Below, one piece after another: positions 7,777-14,551 of a stretch of 14,551 nucleotides of DNA (its first letter is position 1; each line of letters opens with the position of its first letter). The notes below the pieces were generated by a model, which saw only the letters and a list, made by a program, of their open reading frames with translations, was not told where the DNA came from and did not search any database. Origin of the DNA: DATLFS01 sp035540935 (GTDB lineage Bacteria; Actinomycetota; CADDZG01; WHSQ01); assembly GCA_035540935.1 (NCBI GenBank), contig DATLFS010000034.1, positions 1-14,551 of the forward strand, in the 5' to 3' direction. The position numbers and the translations under genes are program-made.

Positions 7777-9111
7777 GTGGAGGACAGCTCCGACTTCGCT
7801 CATGACTGGACGCCCGCCGCGCTCCTGGCACGACGCCGCGGCGCGCCGCCGGATCCGCCTAAGCGCGTCGAGCGTCCCGGTTCCGTGTCGGAGGTGGCGG
7901 AGATCCTGCACGACGCGGAGCGTTCCGGGACGCCCGTCGTTCCGTACGGAGGGGGCTCAGGGGTCGTCGGCGGCATCGCGTCGGCGGGTTGCATAGTCGT
8001 GGACACATCGCGCCTCGACCGCATCCGCGCCCTCGACGAAGACAGCCGGCTCGTCACCGCCGAAGCCGGCGTCACCGGTCCGGCGCTGCGGGACCTCCTC
8101 GCCTCGCGCGGGCTGACGCTGGGCCACGAGCCGCAGTCGATCGAGCTCTCGACAGTCGGAGGTTGGGTATCGACGCGCGCCTGCGGGCAGCTCTCGGCGC
8201 GCTACGGGGGCATCGAGGACATGGTCGCCGGCCTCGAGGCCGTGCTGCCGGGCGGCCACATCGCCGCGTCGCGTGCTGCGCCGCGTCGCGCGACGGGGCC
8301 GAACGTCGCCGACCTGATGATCGGTGCCGAGGGAACACTCGGCATCGTGACGGCGGCGACGCTGCGGATCCACCCCTCGCCGGGAGAGCGCTCCACCATC
8401 GTGCTCCGTTTCGACGCGACGCTCGACGGGATCGCGGCCTGTCGCCGGATCGCGCAGAGCGGCTTGAACCCGGTCGTCGTGAGGCTGTACGACGACGAAG
8501 ACGCGGCGATCTTCCTCCGCGCCCATCCGGACGAGCCGGTCGGCCCTCTCCTGCTCGTGGCCTTCGAAGGCGAGGACGCGCCGGCGCGCGCGGAGGCGGC
8601 AGAAGCGGTCGCGGGCGGCCGGCGCGGTAACGGTGCCCTCGGCGAGCACTGGTGGAAGCACCGGAACGACGCGGTGCGCGAGTTCCGCTCGGTCATGGCG
8701 GGGGAGAGCCTCCTCGGACCGCACGGGGTCGTGGACACGATGGAGGTAGCGGCCTCGTGGGCGACGATCCCGCACCTGTACGCGCGGATGAAGGAGGCGC
8801 TGGCGGTGGAAGCGACCTTCGTCGCCTGTCACCTGTCGCACGTCTACGTCGACGGCGCCTGCCTCTACTTCACGCTAGGAGCCGCATGTGCCGACGACGA
8901 CGCCGCGGCGGAAGCGCTCGACCGGTGGTGGAGCGCCGGCATGGAGTCATGCCTCGAGGCGGGCGGGACGATCAGCCATCATCACGGGATCGGCCGCGTC
9001 CGGGCGCCGTGGATCGAGCAGGAGACCGACGGTTGGTACGAGGTCCTGCGCCGGGTGAAGCGGGCGATCGATCCCAAAGGCATCATGAACCCGGGGGTGC
9101 TGGGTCTGTGA
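7777..9111 (+). CDS. FAD-linked oxidase, alkyl-dihydroxyacetonephosphate synthase-like
   Basis: This 444-residue flavoprotein is of the VAO/PCMH family and most resembles alkyl-DHAP synthase (AGPS), which swaps the acyl chain of acyl-DHAP for a fatty alcohol to make ether lipids. The FAD-binding PCMH domain (about 30-205) has PYGGGSGVVGG (56-66), STVGGWVSTRACG (125-137) and GAEGTLGIVT (183-192). The C-terminal half carries SHVYVDGACLYF (354-365), the histidine triplet H401-H403 in GGTISHHHGIGR, and a closing DPKGIMNPG. These are AGPS-type features, but ether-lipid activity has not been shown for actinobacterial homologues I know of, so a D-lactate/glycolate-type dehydrogenase remains possible. 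The start is GTG at 7777, one base after the thiolase stop, with no clear ribosome site. It overlaps the lipid kinase by four bases. The pair resembles M. tuberculosis Rv2251-Rv2252. Confidence 0.87.
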   Translation: MEDSSDFAHDWTPAALLARRRGAPPDPPKRVERPGSVSEVAEILHDAERSGTPVVPYGGGSGVVGGIASAGCIVVDTSRLDRIRALDEDSRLVTAEAGVTGPALRDLLASRGLTLGHEPQSIELSTVGGWVSTRACGQLSARYGGIEDMVAGLEAVLPGGHIAASRAAPRRATGPNVADLMIGAEGTLGIVTAATLRIHPSPGERSTIVLRFDATLDGIAACRRIAQSGLNPVVVRLYDDEDAAIFLRAHPDEPVGPLLLVAFEGEDAPARAEAAEAVAGGRRGNGALGEHWWKHRNDAVREFRSVMAGESLLGPHGVVDTMEVAASWATIPHLYARMKEALAVEATFVACHLSHVYVDGACLYFTLGAACADDDAAAEALDRWWSAGMESCLEAGGTISHHHGIGRVRAPWIEQETDGWYEVLRRVKRAIDPKGIMNPGVLGL

Positions 9112-10028
9112 CATCCCCGTTCGGGCCGATCACGCTGGTGTGCAACGGGCGCGCCGGGAAGGGCGGCGTCGCGCGGGCTCTTCCGGACGTGCGCCGGGCC
9201 CTCGACGAGCGCGGCTTGACCTACGAGATCGTAGAGACGCAGCGGGCCGGTCATGCGACCGAGATCGCCCGCGCCGCGCTCGAAGCCGGCTCGCGCTTCA
9301 TCGTCGCCATGGGGGGCGACGGAACGATCCACGAGGTCGTGAACGGGATGATCCGCGACGACCGCCCGGTGGACCCGGAGGCGGTGCTCGGGGTCGTCGC
9401 CGCGGGTACGGGGTCGGACTTCATCAAGACGTTCGGCCTGCCGGCGATGCCGGCGCACGCGGTCGCGCACCTGGACGGCGGTGGGTCGTTCCCCATCGAC
9501 ATCGGGAAGGTCACCTTCACTCGCGGGGGCAACGAAGAGGTGAGGTACTTCCCGAACATCGCGGAGGTCGGCCTGGGCGCGGCGGTGGTGGCACGCGCGG
9601 CGCGGCTGCCGCGCGCCCTCGGACCCGCCGTCTACCTCGTAGCCTTCTGGCTGGCCGTCCTCCGGCATCGGGCCGCCCGAGTGAAGGTCGACCTCGTCGA
9701 CCGCACCTATGAGGGGACGATGAACAACCTCGTCGTGGCGAACGGCCAGTACTTCGGCGGCGGCATGAAGATCGCGCCGAAGGCGGCGCCGACGGACGGG
9801 CTGCTCGACGTCCAGATCGAGCACGCCCGCAAGCGCGAGGCGATCGCGATCATGCCGAAGGTGTTCCGCGGCGAGCATGTTCCTCATCCCGACATCCTCG
9901 AAGCCAAGCGGGCGCGTCTCTCGATCGAGACGGATCCACCGATGCTCGTCGAGGCCGACGGAGAGGTCCTCGGGACGACACCGGCGCGCTTCGAGATCCT
10001 GCGCGACGTGATCCGGCTGAAGGTCTAG
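9108..10028 (+). CDS. YegS/DagK-family lipid kinase
   Basis: This is a 306-residue ATP-dependent lipid kinase of the diacylglycerol kinase catalytic-domain family (DagK, YegS, BmrU, Rv2252), which phosphorylates diacylglycerol or a related lipid alcohol at the membrane. The N-terminal domain has CNGRAGKG in place of the usual NPxSG loop, the nucleotide signature GGDGT at 69-73 followed by IHEVVNG, and AAGTGSDFIKTFG at 98-110. The C-terminal beta-sandwich domain includes NGQYFGGGMKIAPKAAPTDG. GTG at 9108 forms a GTGA overlap with the preceding flavoprotein gene, so the two are translationally coupled. The frame stays open far upstream (to 8652) but that part lies inside the flavoprotein gene and is not coding. 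The lipid substrate cannot be read from the sequence. Its stop codon overlaps that of the convergent hydrolase gene. Confidence 0.92.
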   Translation: MTSPFGPITLVCNGRAGKGGVARALPDVRRALDERGLTYEIVETQRAGHATEIARAALEAGSRFIVAMGGDGTIHEVVNGMIRDDRPVDPEAVLGVVAAGTGSDFIKTFGLPAMPAHAVAHLDGGGSFPIDIGKVTFTRGGNEEVRYFPNIAEVGLGAAVVARAARLPRALGPAVYLVAFWLAVLRHRAARVKVDLVDRTYEGTMNNLVVANGQYFGGGMKIAPKAAPTDGLLDVQIEHARKREAIAIMPKVFRGEHVPHPDILEAKRARLSIETDPPMLVEADGEVLGTTPARFEILRDVIRLKV

Positions 10029-10900
10029 GCGGCAGCTCCCGCGTGGGCCTCTAGGTCGGCGGCCAGCCGGATCGGATGCTCCAGCGGGAGGAAGTGCGTC
10101 GCGCGCTCGTAAACCTCGATCCTGGCCGCGCCGACCGCATCGGCGAGATCGCGAACGCGCCGTTTCGGCGCGAGTAAGTCGCGATCGCCCGCGATGACAA
10201 GGGCACGGGCAGCGACGCGACCGCCTCCGGCGAACCCGCCGTCGCGCGCCAGCGCCTCCAGGATGGCCAGCAGGCGCTTCGTGTCGCAGGCGGAGATCGC
10301 CCGCAGCATGTCGACCAGCGCGGAGACGTCGGCCGTTCCCGCGACGAGGCCGGACTGCCTCACGAGGCCCGCGATCTCGGGGCGCGCCACGACCTTCCGG
10401 AGCCCACCGCCGACGATGCCTGAGAAATGCTTGCCCACACCCGCCGCCAGGGGGAGGAGGCCGGTGGGGTCGAGGCGCCCGAGGAGGCGCGCCGGATACC
10501 CGTGCGTCCCGCAGACGATCGCGAGCGACAGCACGCGCTCCGGATGAGCGCGGGCGAGCTCCACCGCGATCCTCGTCCCGGTTCCCCACGACACGACGTG
10601 GGCGCCCGCCACGTCGGCCCAGTCGAGAACCGCCACAGCGTCCTCCACGTGCGCCGCGGCGTCGATGCGATCCGAAGCCGGGGGAGAGGAGGCGTGCAGG
10701 CCGCGGAGGTCCCACGTGAGGGCGCCGCGGTGCGTCACGCTCCTTCGCAGCGTCGGCCGCCACAGAGACAGATCCGGGCCGGCGGGGGGAACCATCAGCA
10801 GGGGATCCCTGTCGGTGAGGGCGAGAGGGTGGACGGCCAGAACGCTGCCGTCGAAGGAGGGCACGAAAGCGATCTCGTGCTCGAGGCTCGGGATGCTCAC
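10025..10900 (-). CDS. Alpha/beta-hydrolase-fold protein lacking nucleophilic serine
   Basis: This 291-residue protein has the alpha/beta hydrolase fold. The strand-5 elbow reads HVVSWGTGTRIAVELA where active relatives have G-x-S-x-G: the register gives S104-W105-G106-T107-G108, placing glycine (GGA, 10585-10583) at the nucleophile position. The acid D241 (in AGDRDLLAP) and base H269 (in ATHFLPLEHP) are kept. The usual HG oxyanion motif after strand 3 is replaced by PPAGPDLSLW. It may therefore be a non-catalytic binding protein or use another residue. The start is GTG at 10900, overlapping the GlpD stop as GTGA; an upstream extension to 10987 lies inside glpD and is rejected. It is the last gene of the minus-strand operon, and its stop shares CTAG with the convergent lipid kinase stop. 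Confidence 0.85.
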   Translation of the reverse strand: MSIPSLEHEIAFVPSFDGSVLAVHPLALTDRDPLLMVPPAGPDLSLWRPTLRRSVTHRGALTWDLRGLHASSPPASDRIDAAAHVEDAVAVLDWADVAGAHVVSWGTGTRIAVELARAHPERVLSLAIVCGTHGYPARLLGRLDPTGLLPLAAGVGKHFSGIVGGGLRKVVARPEIAGLVRQSGLVAGTADVSALVDMLRAISACDTKRLLAILEALARDGGFAGGGRVAARALVIAGDRDLLAPKRRVRDLADAVGAARIEVYERATHFLPLEHPIRLAADLEAHAGAAA

Positions 10901-12531
10901 CGCGTCGCCCGCGTCCTGAGCCCGCGCTCCGATCCGATCGCGTCCAGGTACGCCTCGTTCTCTGCGGCGCGGCGGTCCCCGCTCCAACCCAGCTCGTCAC
11001 CCAGGATCGTCACCGCGCGCCCTCCCTCGGTGCCGGCAGACCTATCCGTCAGCGCGAGCCGCGTCCGGCGCGCCAGGAAGTCCTCGAGGTGCACCGTCAT
11101 CTCTGCGCGAGCGCAGTAAACGGCCTCCGCTTCGATCGCGGGCTGGCCCTCGACGAGCGGCGCCGCGGAGTCTTCCTCCCGGGCGATGTCCAGCACGTTG
11201 AGCGAGCGGTCGCCGTAGGTCCTGACGAGGGACGCGACCCCCGCATCGTCGATCCCGAGCAGAGCGGCGCGCCGCGTGACGGCGAGCGAGAGTCGCACGA
11301 TGTCGCTCGATCCGAGACGGATGTTGCGTGTCGAGCTGCGCGCGGAGCAACCGATCTGCGAGGCGACGGAGTCGACCACGTCCGCCGCCATGCGCCGCCA
11401 CGTCGTCAGTTTGCCGCCGGTTATACCGACCACCGACGGCCCCAGCTCGTACACGCGATGCCGCCGCGAGAGGTCGGCGGTGGCGCCGGCTTTGCCCGCG
11501 ACGAGCGGCCGCAGACCCGCGTACGCGCCCACCACGTGCTCGGGCGTGAGTTCCACGTCGAAGATACGGTTGATCGCCTCGAGGCAATAGCTGCGGTCTT
11601 CATCGTCGACCGTCGGCCGGGCGAGCTCGCCGGAGTAGGGCGTGTCGGTCGTGCCGACGAGCACGACGTGGTGCCACGGGATCACGAACAGCATGCGCTC
11701 ACCGCTGACATCCGGGATCAGCGCGGCGGCGTCGGAGACGGGAAGGTCGGCGCGAGAGAACAAGAGGTGGACGCCCTTGGAGGGCCGCAAGCGTTCGGGA
11801 GCATCGCGGCGGACGAGCCGCTCCACGCGGTCCGCCCAGACGCCCGCCGCAACGACGGCGCGCCGTGCGTGGACCGGATGCTCTTCACCGGTGACCTCGT
11901 CGCGCACGACGACCGCGCAGCCGGCCTCGCCGCCGTCGATGTCGACCGCCGGTGCGTAGTTCGCGCAGGTCGCGCCGCGGCGTGCCGCGGCGATGAGGAT
12001 CTCCATGACGAGCCGGACGTCGTCCGTCTTGCAGTCGGCATACAGGAAGCCCCCGCTGACCTTGTCTTGCGGCAGAGCGGGCAGCATCTCCTCCGTCTGC
12101 TCCGGAGACAGGTGCTTGTGCAACTGGATGCTGCGGAACGACGAGAGCGCGTCGTACGCCCACAGACCGGCGCCGAACTTCACACGCATCCTGCGCCGCG
12201 CCATCGGGAGCACGAACGGCAGGGTCTCTACCAGATGGGGGGCGAGGCGCCGCAGCAGATCCCGCTCGGTCGCCGCCTCCCGGACGAGGCCGAACTCGCG
12301 TTGCTCGAGGTAGCGCAGGCCGCCGTGCACGAGCTTCGAGGACTTACTCGACGTTCCGGAGGCGAAGTCGGCGCGCTCCACGAGACCCACCTTGAGGCCA
12401 CGCGCCGCAGCGTCGAGCGCCGCTCCGGCGCCGGTCGCGCCTCCACCCACGACCAGGACGTCGAGGGGATCGCTCGGAGTGGAGGAGAAGAGTCGGTCGA
12501 GCGCGGCCGTCCGCGCCCCGGGACCCGTCAC
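10897..12531 (-). CDS. glpD: FAD-dependent glycerol-3-phosphate dehydrogenase GlpD
   Basis: GlpD oxidises sn-glycerol 3-phosphate to dihydroxyacetone phosphate at the membrane and passes electrons to quinones. The 544-residue protein has the expected size. The dinucleotide-binding motif is VVGGGATGAGAALDAA (GGGATG at 29-34), followed by the GlpD signature GTSSKSSKLVHGGLRYLE (about 59-76). IPWHHVVLVGTTDTPY and GITGGKLTTWRRMA are further family hallmarks, and the C-terminal DAO_C domain (from about 390) ends in RAEMTVHLEDFLARRTRL. The start is GTG at 12531, overlapping the stop of the upstream small membrane protein gene as GTGA; the open frame continues upstream to 12897 but that stretch has no GlpD character and lies opposite real coding sequence. 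It overlaps the downstream hydrolase by four bases. In M. tuberculosis glpD1 (Rv2249c) is likewise close to Rv2251-Rv2252. Confidence 0.95.
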   Translation of the reverse strand: MTGPGARTAALDRLFSSTPSDPLDVLVVGGGATGAGAALDAAARGLKVGLVERADFASGTSSKSSKLVHGGLRYLEQREFGLVREAATERDLLRRLAPHLVETLPFVLPMARRRMRVKFGAGLWAYDALSSFRSIQLHKHLSPEQTEEMLPALPQDKVSGGFLYADCKTDDVRLVMEILIAAARRGATCANYAPAVDIDGGEAGCAVVVRDEVTGEEHPVHARRAVVAAGVWADRVERLVRRDAPERLRPSKGVHLLFSRADLPVSDAAALIPDVSGERMLFVIPWHHVVLVGTTDTPYSGELARPTVDDEDRSYCLEAINRIFDVELTPEHVVGAYAGLRPLVAGKAGATADLSRRHRVYELGPSVVGITGGKLTTWRRMAADVVDSVASQIGCSARSSTRNIRLGSSDIVRLSLAVTRRAALLGIDDAGVASLVRTYGDRSLNVLDIAREEDSAAPLVEGQPAIEAEAVYCARAEMTVHLEDFLARRTRLALTDRSAGTEGGRAVTILGDELGWSGDRRAAENEAYLDAIGSERGLRTRATR

Positions 12532-12824
12532 GACAGAAGTCCCGCCGCCCACCGTACGACCGTCACCAACCCGACGATCGAGAAGAGCGTGACCAGCAGG
12601 ACCAGCGGTCCCAACCACCAGTCCATCTGCCGCCGGAGCGGATCGTCCTCGCCCTCGCGCAGACGCACAACGAGCTGTGGACCTCCGGGCTGCGCGAAGT
12701 GGAAGTGCTCCCGCTTGGCCTCGATCACGTCGGCGAGGCCTTGGAGAAGATCGATGATCTCTTCCGCGTCGACGGTGACGGTGGCCTCGGGAAGAGGGTC
12801 GCCCTTCCGGTCTTCGATCTTCAT
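12528..12824 (-). CDS. Small tail-anchored membrane protein, unknown function
   Basis: This is a 98-residue protein from no family I recognise. The N-terminal about 65 residues are soluble and charged: a short strand (ATVTVD), a helix (AEEIIDLLQGLADVIEAKREHF) and a second strand-like part (PQLVVRLREGEDD). A WW pair then precedes one C-terminal membrane helix at about residues 70-95 (LGPLVLLVTLFSIVGLVTVV), so the soluble part probably faces the cytoplasm. A weak GAGAGA lies before the ATG at 12824. It is the first gene of the minus-strand operon and is joined to glpD by a four-base GTGA overlap, which strongly supports that it is translated. A role in tethering or regulating GlpD at the membrane is conceivable but is inference. 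Confidence 0.8.
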   Translation of the reverse strand: MKIEDRKGDPLPEATVTVDAEEIIDLLQGLADVIEAKREHFHFAQPGGPQLVVRLREGEDDPLRRQMDWWLGPLVLLVTLFSIVGLVTVVRWAAGLLS

Positions 12825-12871
12825 ACGCGTCTCTCGTCCGTTCGCTCGTCGTTCGGCGGGGCTCAGCGGCG

Positions 12872-12877
12872 TAGACT
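12872..12877 (+). promoter_or_regulatory. Predicted -10 element of a leaderless promoter
   Basis: TAGACT ends six bases before the ATG at 12884, the same hexamer and spacing as before the TatA/TatB gene. No Shine-Dalgarno site precedes the ATG, which fits a leaderless message. It lies in the 59-base gap between the divergent small membrane protein gene and the acyl-CoA dehydrogenase gene. No clear -35 box is seen, and I see no convincing promoter for the opposite direction in this gap. Confidence 0.55.
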
Positions 12878-12883
12878 CCGCGC

Positions 12884-14029
12884 ATGCCCGGAGACATCCG
12901 GCTGCTCGACGATGAGCAGCGCGCGCTGATCCAGATGGTACGGGAGTTCGGCGCGCAGGAGCTCGCGCCGCGGGCCGCGGAGTACGAAGAGCGCGGCGAG
13001 GACCCTCTCCCTCTCTACCGCAAGCTCGCCGAGCTGGGGCTGACGGGCATCCCGTTCCCGGAGGAATTCGGTGGAGGCGGCCAGCCCTATTCGACCTACC
13101 TCCTCGTCGTCGAGGAGCTGGCGCGCTCCTATCTGTCGTTCGCGATCGGTCTCTCTGTCCACACGTTGTGTTCCTTCGCGGTCAACGAGTTCGGCACCGA
13201 CGCGCAGCGCAAGGAGATCCTCGAGAAGCTGGCGCTCGGCGAGTGGTTCGGCGCCTATTCCTTGTCGGAGCCGCACTCCGGGTCGGACGCCGCCGCTCTC
13301 TCGACGAAGGCGGCTCGCTCGGACTACGGCTACGTCCTCAGCGGCAGCAAGGTGTTCTGCACCCGCGGAGACGAGGCCGACATCGTGCTGGTGATGGCGC
13401 GCACCGGCGATGCGGGACCGAAGGGCGTGAGCGCCTTCCTCCTGGCGAAGGGCACGCCCGGCTTCGGCGGCAGCAAGAAGGAAGACAAGATGGGCTGGAG
13501 ATCGTCGCCCACGTGGATGCTGGCGCTCGACGACGTGGAGGTGCCCGCCGACCGGCGGTTGGGTGAAGAGGGGCAGGGCTTCGCGATCGCGATGGCGTCG
13601 CTCGACTCCGGACGCCTGGGCATCGCCGCCTGCGCGGTCGGCGTCGCGCAAGCGGCGTTCGACGAGGCGGTGAGGTTCACCTCCGAGCGCGAGCAGTTCG
13701 GCCGTCCGGTCAACCACAATCAGGGCGTCCAGTTCATGCTCGCCGACATGGCGACCGCGATCGAGGCGGGCCGCAGGTTGCTCCACCACGCCGCGCGTCT
13801 CCGCGACGCGGGACAGGATTACGCCGTGCAGGCGGCGCAGGCGAAGCTCTTCTGCACCGATATGGCGATGCGCGTCACGACGGACGCGGTGCAACTGCAC
13901 GGCGGCTACGGCTACATCACCGAGTATCCCGTCGAGCGCTATATGCGAGAGGCGAAGGGCCTGCAGATCGTCGAGGGAACGAACCAGATCCAGAGGTACG
14001 TCATCGGCCGGAGGCTGACGAAGGGCTAG
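12884..14029 (+). CDS. Acyl-CoA dehydrogenase
   Basis: This 381-residue flavoenzyme forms the trans-2 double bond in acyl-CoA thioesters, passing electrons to electron transfer flavoprotein. The three family domains are present: N-terminal helical (about 1-120), middle beta (AYSLSEPHSGSDAAAL at about 124-138 binds flavin and substrate) and C-terminal helical. The signature TSEREQFGRPV and the closing VQLHGGYGYITEYPVERYMREAK are typical of short- and medium-chain types. The predicted catalytic base is E364 in IVEGTNQIQR. Chain-length preference cannot be told. It diverges from the glpD operon across only 59 bases and is likely expressed from a leaderless promoter. With the nearby thiolase it suggests acyl-CoA breakdown, but no hydratase or hydroxyacyl-CoA dehydrogenase is in the window. 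Confidence 0.95.
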   Translation: MPGDIRLLDDEQRALIQMVREFGAQELAPRAAEYEERGEDPLPLYRKLAELGLTGIPFPEEFGGGGQPYSTYLLVVEELARSYLSFAIGLSVHTLCSFAVNEFGTDAQRKEILEKLALGEWFGAYSLSEPHSGSDAAALSTKAARSDYGYVLSGSKVFCTRGDEADIVLVMARTGDAGPKGVSAFLLAKGTPGFGGSKKEDKMGWRSSPTWMLALDDVEVPADRRLGEEGQGFAIAMASLDSGRLGIAACAVGVAQAAFDEAVRFTSEREQFGRPVNHNQGVQFMLADMATAIEAGRRLLHHAARLRDAGQDYAVQAAQAKLFCTDMAMRVTTDAVQLHGGYGYITEYPVERYMREAKGLQIVEGTNQIQRYVIGRRLTKG

Positions 14030-14068
14030 CGAAGCGTCCTCGTGACACCCCCTCGTCAAGATGAGGTC

Positions 14069-14551
14069 GTGGACGTCGGGCTTCTGAAGCAGGCGATCTC
14101 GCTGCTGAGGCGGTGCAACGCATCGCTCGAGCCCAAGCGCATGGAGGCTTCGTTCCCGAGGGAGTGCCTCGCCCTCTACGGAGAGGTCGAGAAGCTCGGC
14201 GCCTACGGGACGGCGGCTCTCTCGCGCAAGGTGGGTGACGTCGAGCGGGTGGCTCGCGCCACCGGCACCTCGATCGGCAAGGCGAGAGCCGCCGTCGAGA
14301 CCGGGCGCGCCCTGAGGGACGCTCCTCAGGTGGAGCAGGCGTTCAGGAAGGGGCGGGTGTCGCTCGACCAGGCGGCCGAGATAGCCCGGGCGGAGCAGGT
14401 CGCTCCTGGATCGGCCTCTGAGCTCCTGCAGGTGGCCGAGAAAGAGAGCTTCCAGGTGCTGAGGCAGAAGGCGCGCAGCACCGCGCTCGAGGCATGCCGG
14501 GGCGACGAGCTGGCGCTACGGCAGCGGAGGGCGCGCCGGGCGGTGAGCCAC
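14069..14551 (+). CDS. DUF222 (13E12-type) protein, N-terminal part
   Basis: The frame is open to the right edge, giving 161 visible residues. The sequence resembles the N-terminal DUF222 region of actinobacterial 13E12-repeat proteins: a helical start with LYGEVEKLGAYGTAALSRKV, the characteristic ARATGTSIGKARAAVETGR, then FRKGRVSLDQAAEIARA and a helix around VLRQKARSTALEA. In full-length relatives an HNH nuclease domain follows, but it would be beyond the window, so its presence is not shown. The start is uncertain: GTG at 14069 follows GATGAGG closely, while in-frame GTG at 14042 and ATG at 14141 are alternatives. A possible small hairpin at 14051-14066 (six pairs, CAAG loop) would cover that ribosome site. 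Such genes are often multicopy in actinobacteria. It begins about 40 bases after the acyl-CoA dehydrogenase gene. Confidence 0.72.
   Translation, partial: MDVGLLKQAISLLRRCNASLEPKRMEASFPRECLALYGEVEKLGAYGTAALSRKVGDVERVARATGTSIGKARAAVETGRALRDAPQVEQAFRKGRVSLDQAAEIARAEQVAPGSASELLQVAEKESFQVLRQKARSTALEACRGDELALRQRRARRAVSH

Noticed and set aside
10901..10987. N-terminal extension of the hydrolase-fold protein
   Set aside because: It lies inside the glpD 3' end in another frame and has no fold character; GTG at 10900 makes the same GTGA junction seen elsewhere in the operon.
8982..11000. Long minus-strand open frame over the flavoprotein end, lipid kinase and hydrolase genes
   Set aside because: Low-complexity Arg/Ala/Gly-rich translation with no motifs; it overlaps three supported genes in other frames.
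12532..12897. N-terminal extension of GlpD to an upstream ATG at 12897
   Set aside because: The extension is Arg-rich without GlpD homology and overlaps the small membrane protein gene in another frame; GTG at 12531 gives a normal GlpD N-terminus and a GTGA junction.
12863..14059. Minus-strand open frame opposite the acyl-CoA dehydrogenase gene
   Set aside because: The plus strand encodes a complete acyl-CoA dehydrogenase with its catalytic residue; the antisense translation shows no family features.
1..14551. tRNA/rRNA genes, CRISPR arrays, insertion sequences, phage or toxin-antitoxin genes
   Set aside because: No repeat-spacer pattern, transposase, integrase, terminal inverted repeats or structural RNA was seen; the window reads as ordinary chromosomal genes.

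Overview
The window is GC-rich, dense, mostly protein-coding DNA. It looks like chromosomal sequence of an actinobacterium (Actinomycetota), probably a lineage outside the well-studied mycobacteria and streptomycetes. The grounds are high GC at third codon positions, frequent GTG starts, GTGA and TGATG gene junctions, likely leaderless promoters, and two gene groupings known from Mycobacterium tuberculosis: tat genes with helY, and glpD near an AGPS-like flavoprotein and a lipid kinase. There are no tRNA or rRNA genes, CRISPR arrays, insertion sequences or prophage genes.

Layout. At the left edge, on the minus strand, is the N-terminal part of a GAF-GAF-PAS sensor histidine kinase cut by the window end (1-1480). 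Diverging from it is a plus-strand series: a small zinc-ribbon protein (1658-1993), a TatA/TatB-family subunit (2032-2304), TatC (2304-3116), an unknown single-pass membrane protein (3128-3904), the Ski2-like helicase HelY (3849-6533), a PcaF/PaaJ-type thiolase (6570-7775), an FAD-linked oxidase of the alkyl-DHAP synthase type (7777-9111) and a YegS/DagK-type lipid kinase (9108-10028). A minus-strand operon converges on it, read from right to left: a small tail-anchored membrane protein (12528-12824), the FAD glycerol-3-phosphate dehydrogenase GlpD (10897-12531) and an alpha/beta-hydrolase-fold protein (10025-10900). Diverging again are an acyl-CoA dehydrogenase (12884-14029) and, cut by the right edge, the start of a DUF222 (13E12-type) protein (14069 onward).

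How the genes fit together. The left third combines signalling with protein export (TatA/B and TatC) and RNA/DNA helicase work. The middle and right suggest lipid metabolism: GlpD makes dihydroxyacetone phosphate, the backbone used by alkyl-DHAP synthases; the lipid kinase phosphorylates a lipid alcohol; the thiolase and acyl-CoA dehydrogenase handle acyl-CoA chains. That these form one pathway is inference from proximity and family chemistry.

No intergenic stretch exceeds 300 bases; the longest (1481-1657) holds a nested inverted repeat. I found no obviously new multi-gene system. The best leads are the hydrolase-fold protein lacking its nucleophilic serine, the unrecognised small membrane protein leading the glpD operon, the glycerolipid grouping, and two matching TAGACT-N6-ATG leaderless promoter candidates.
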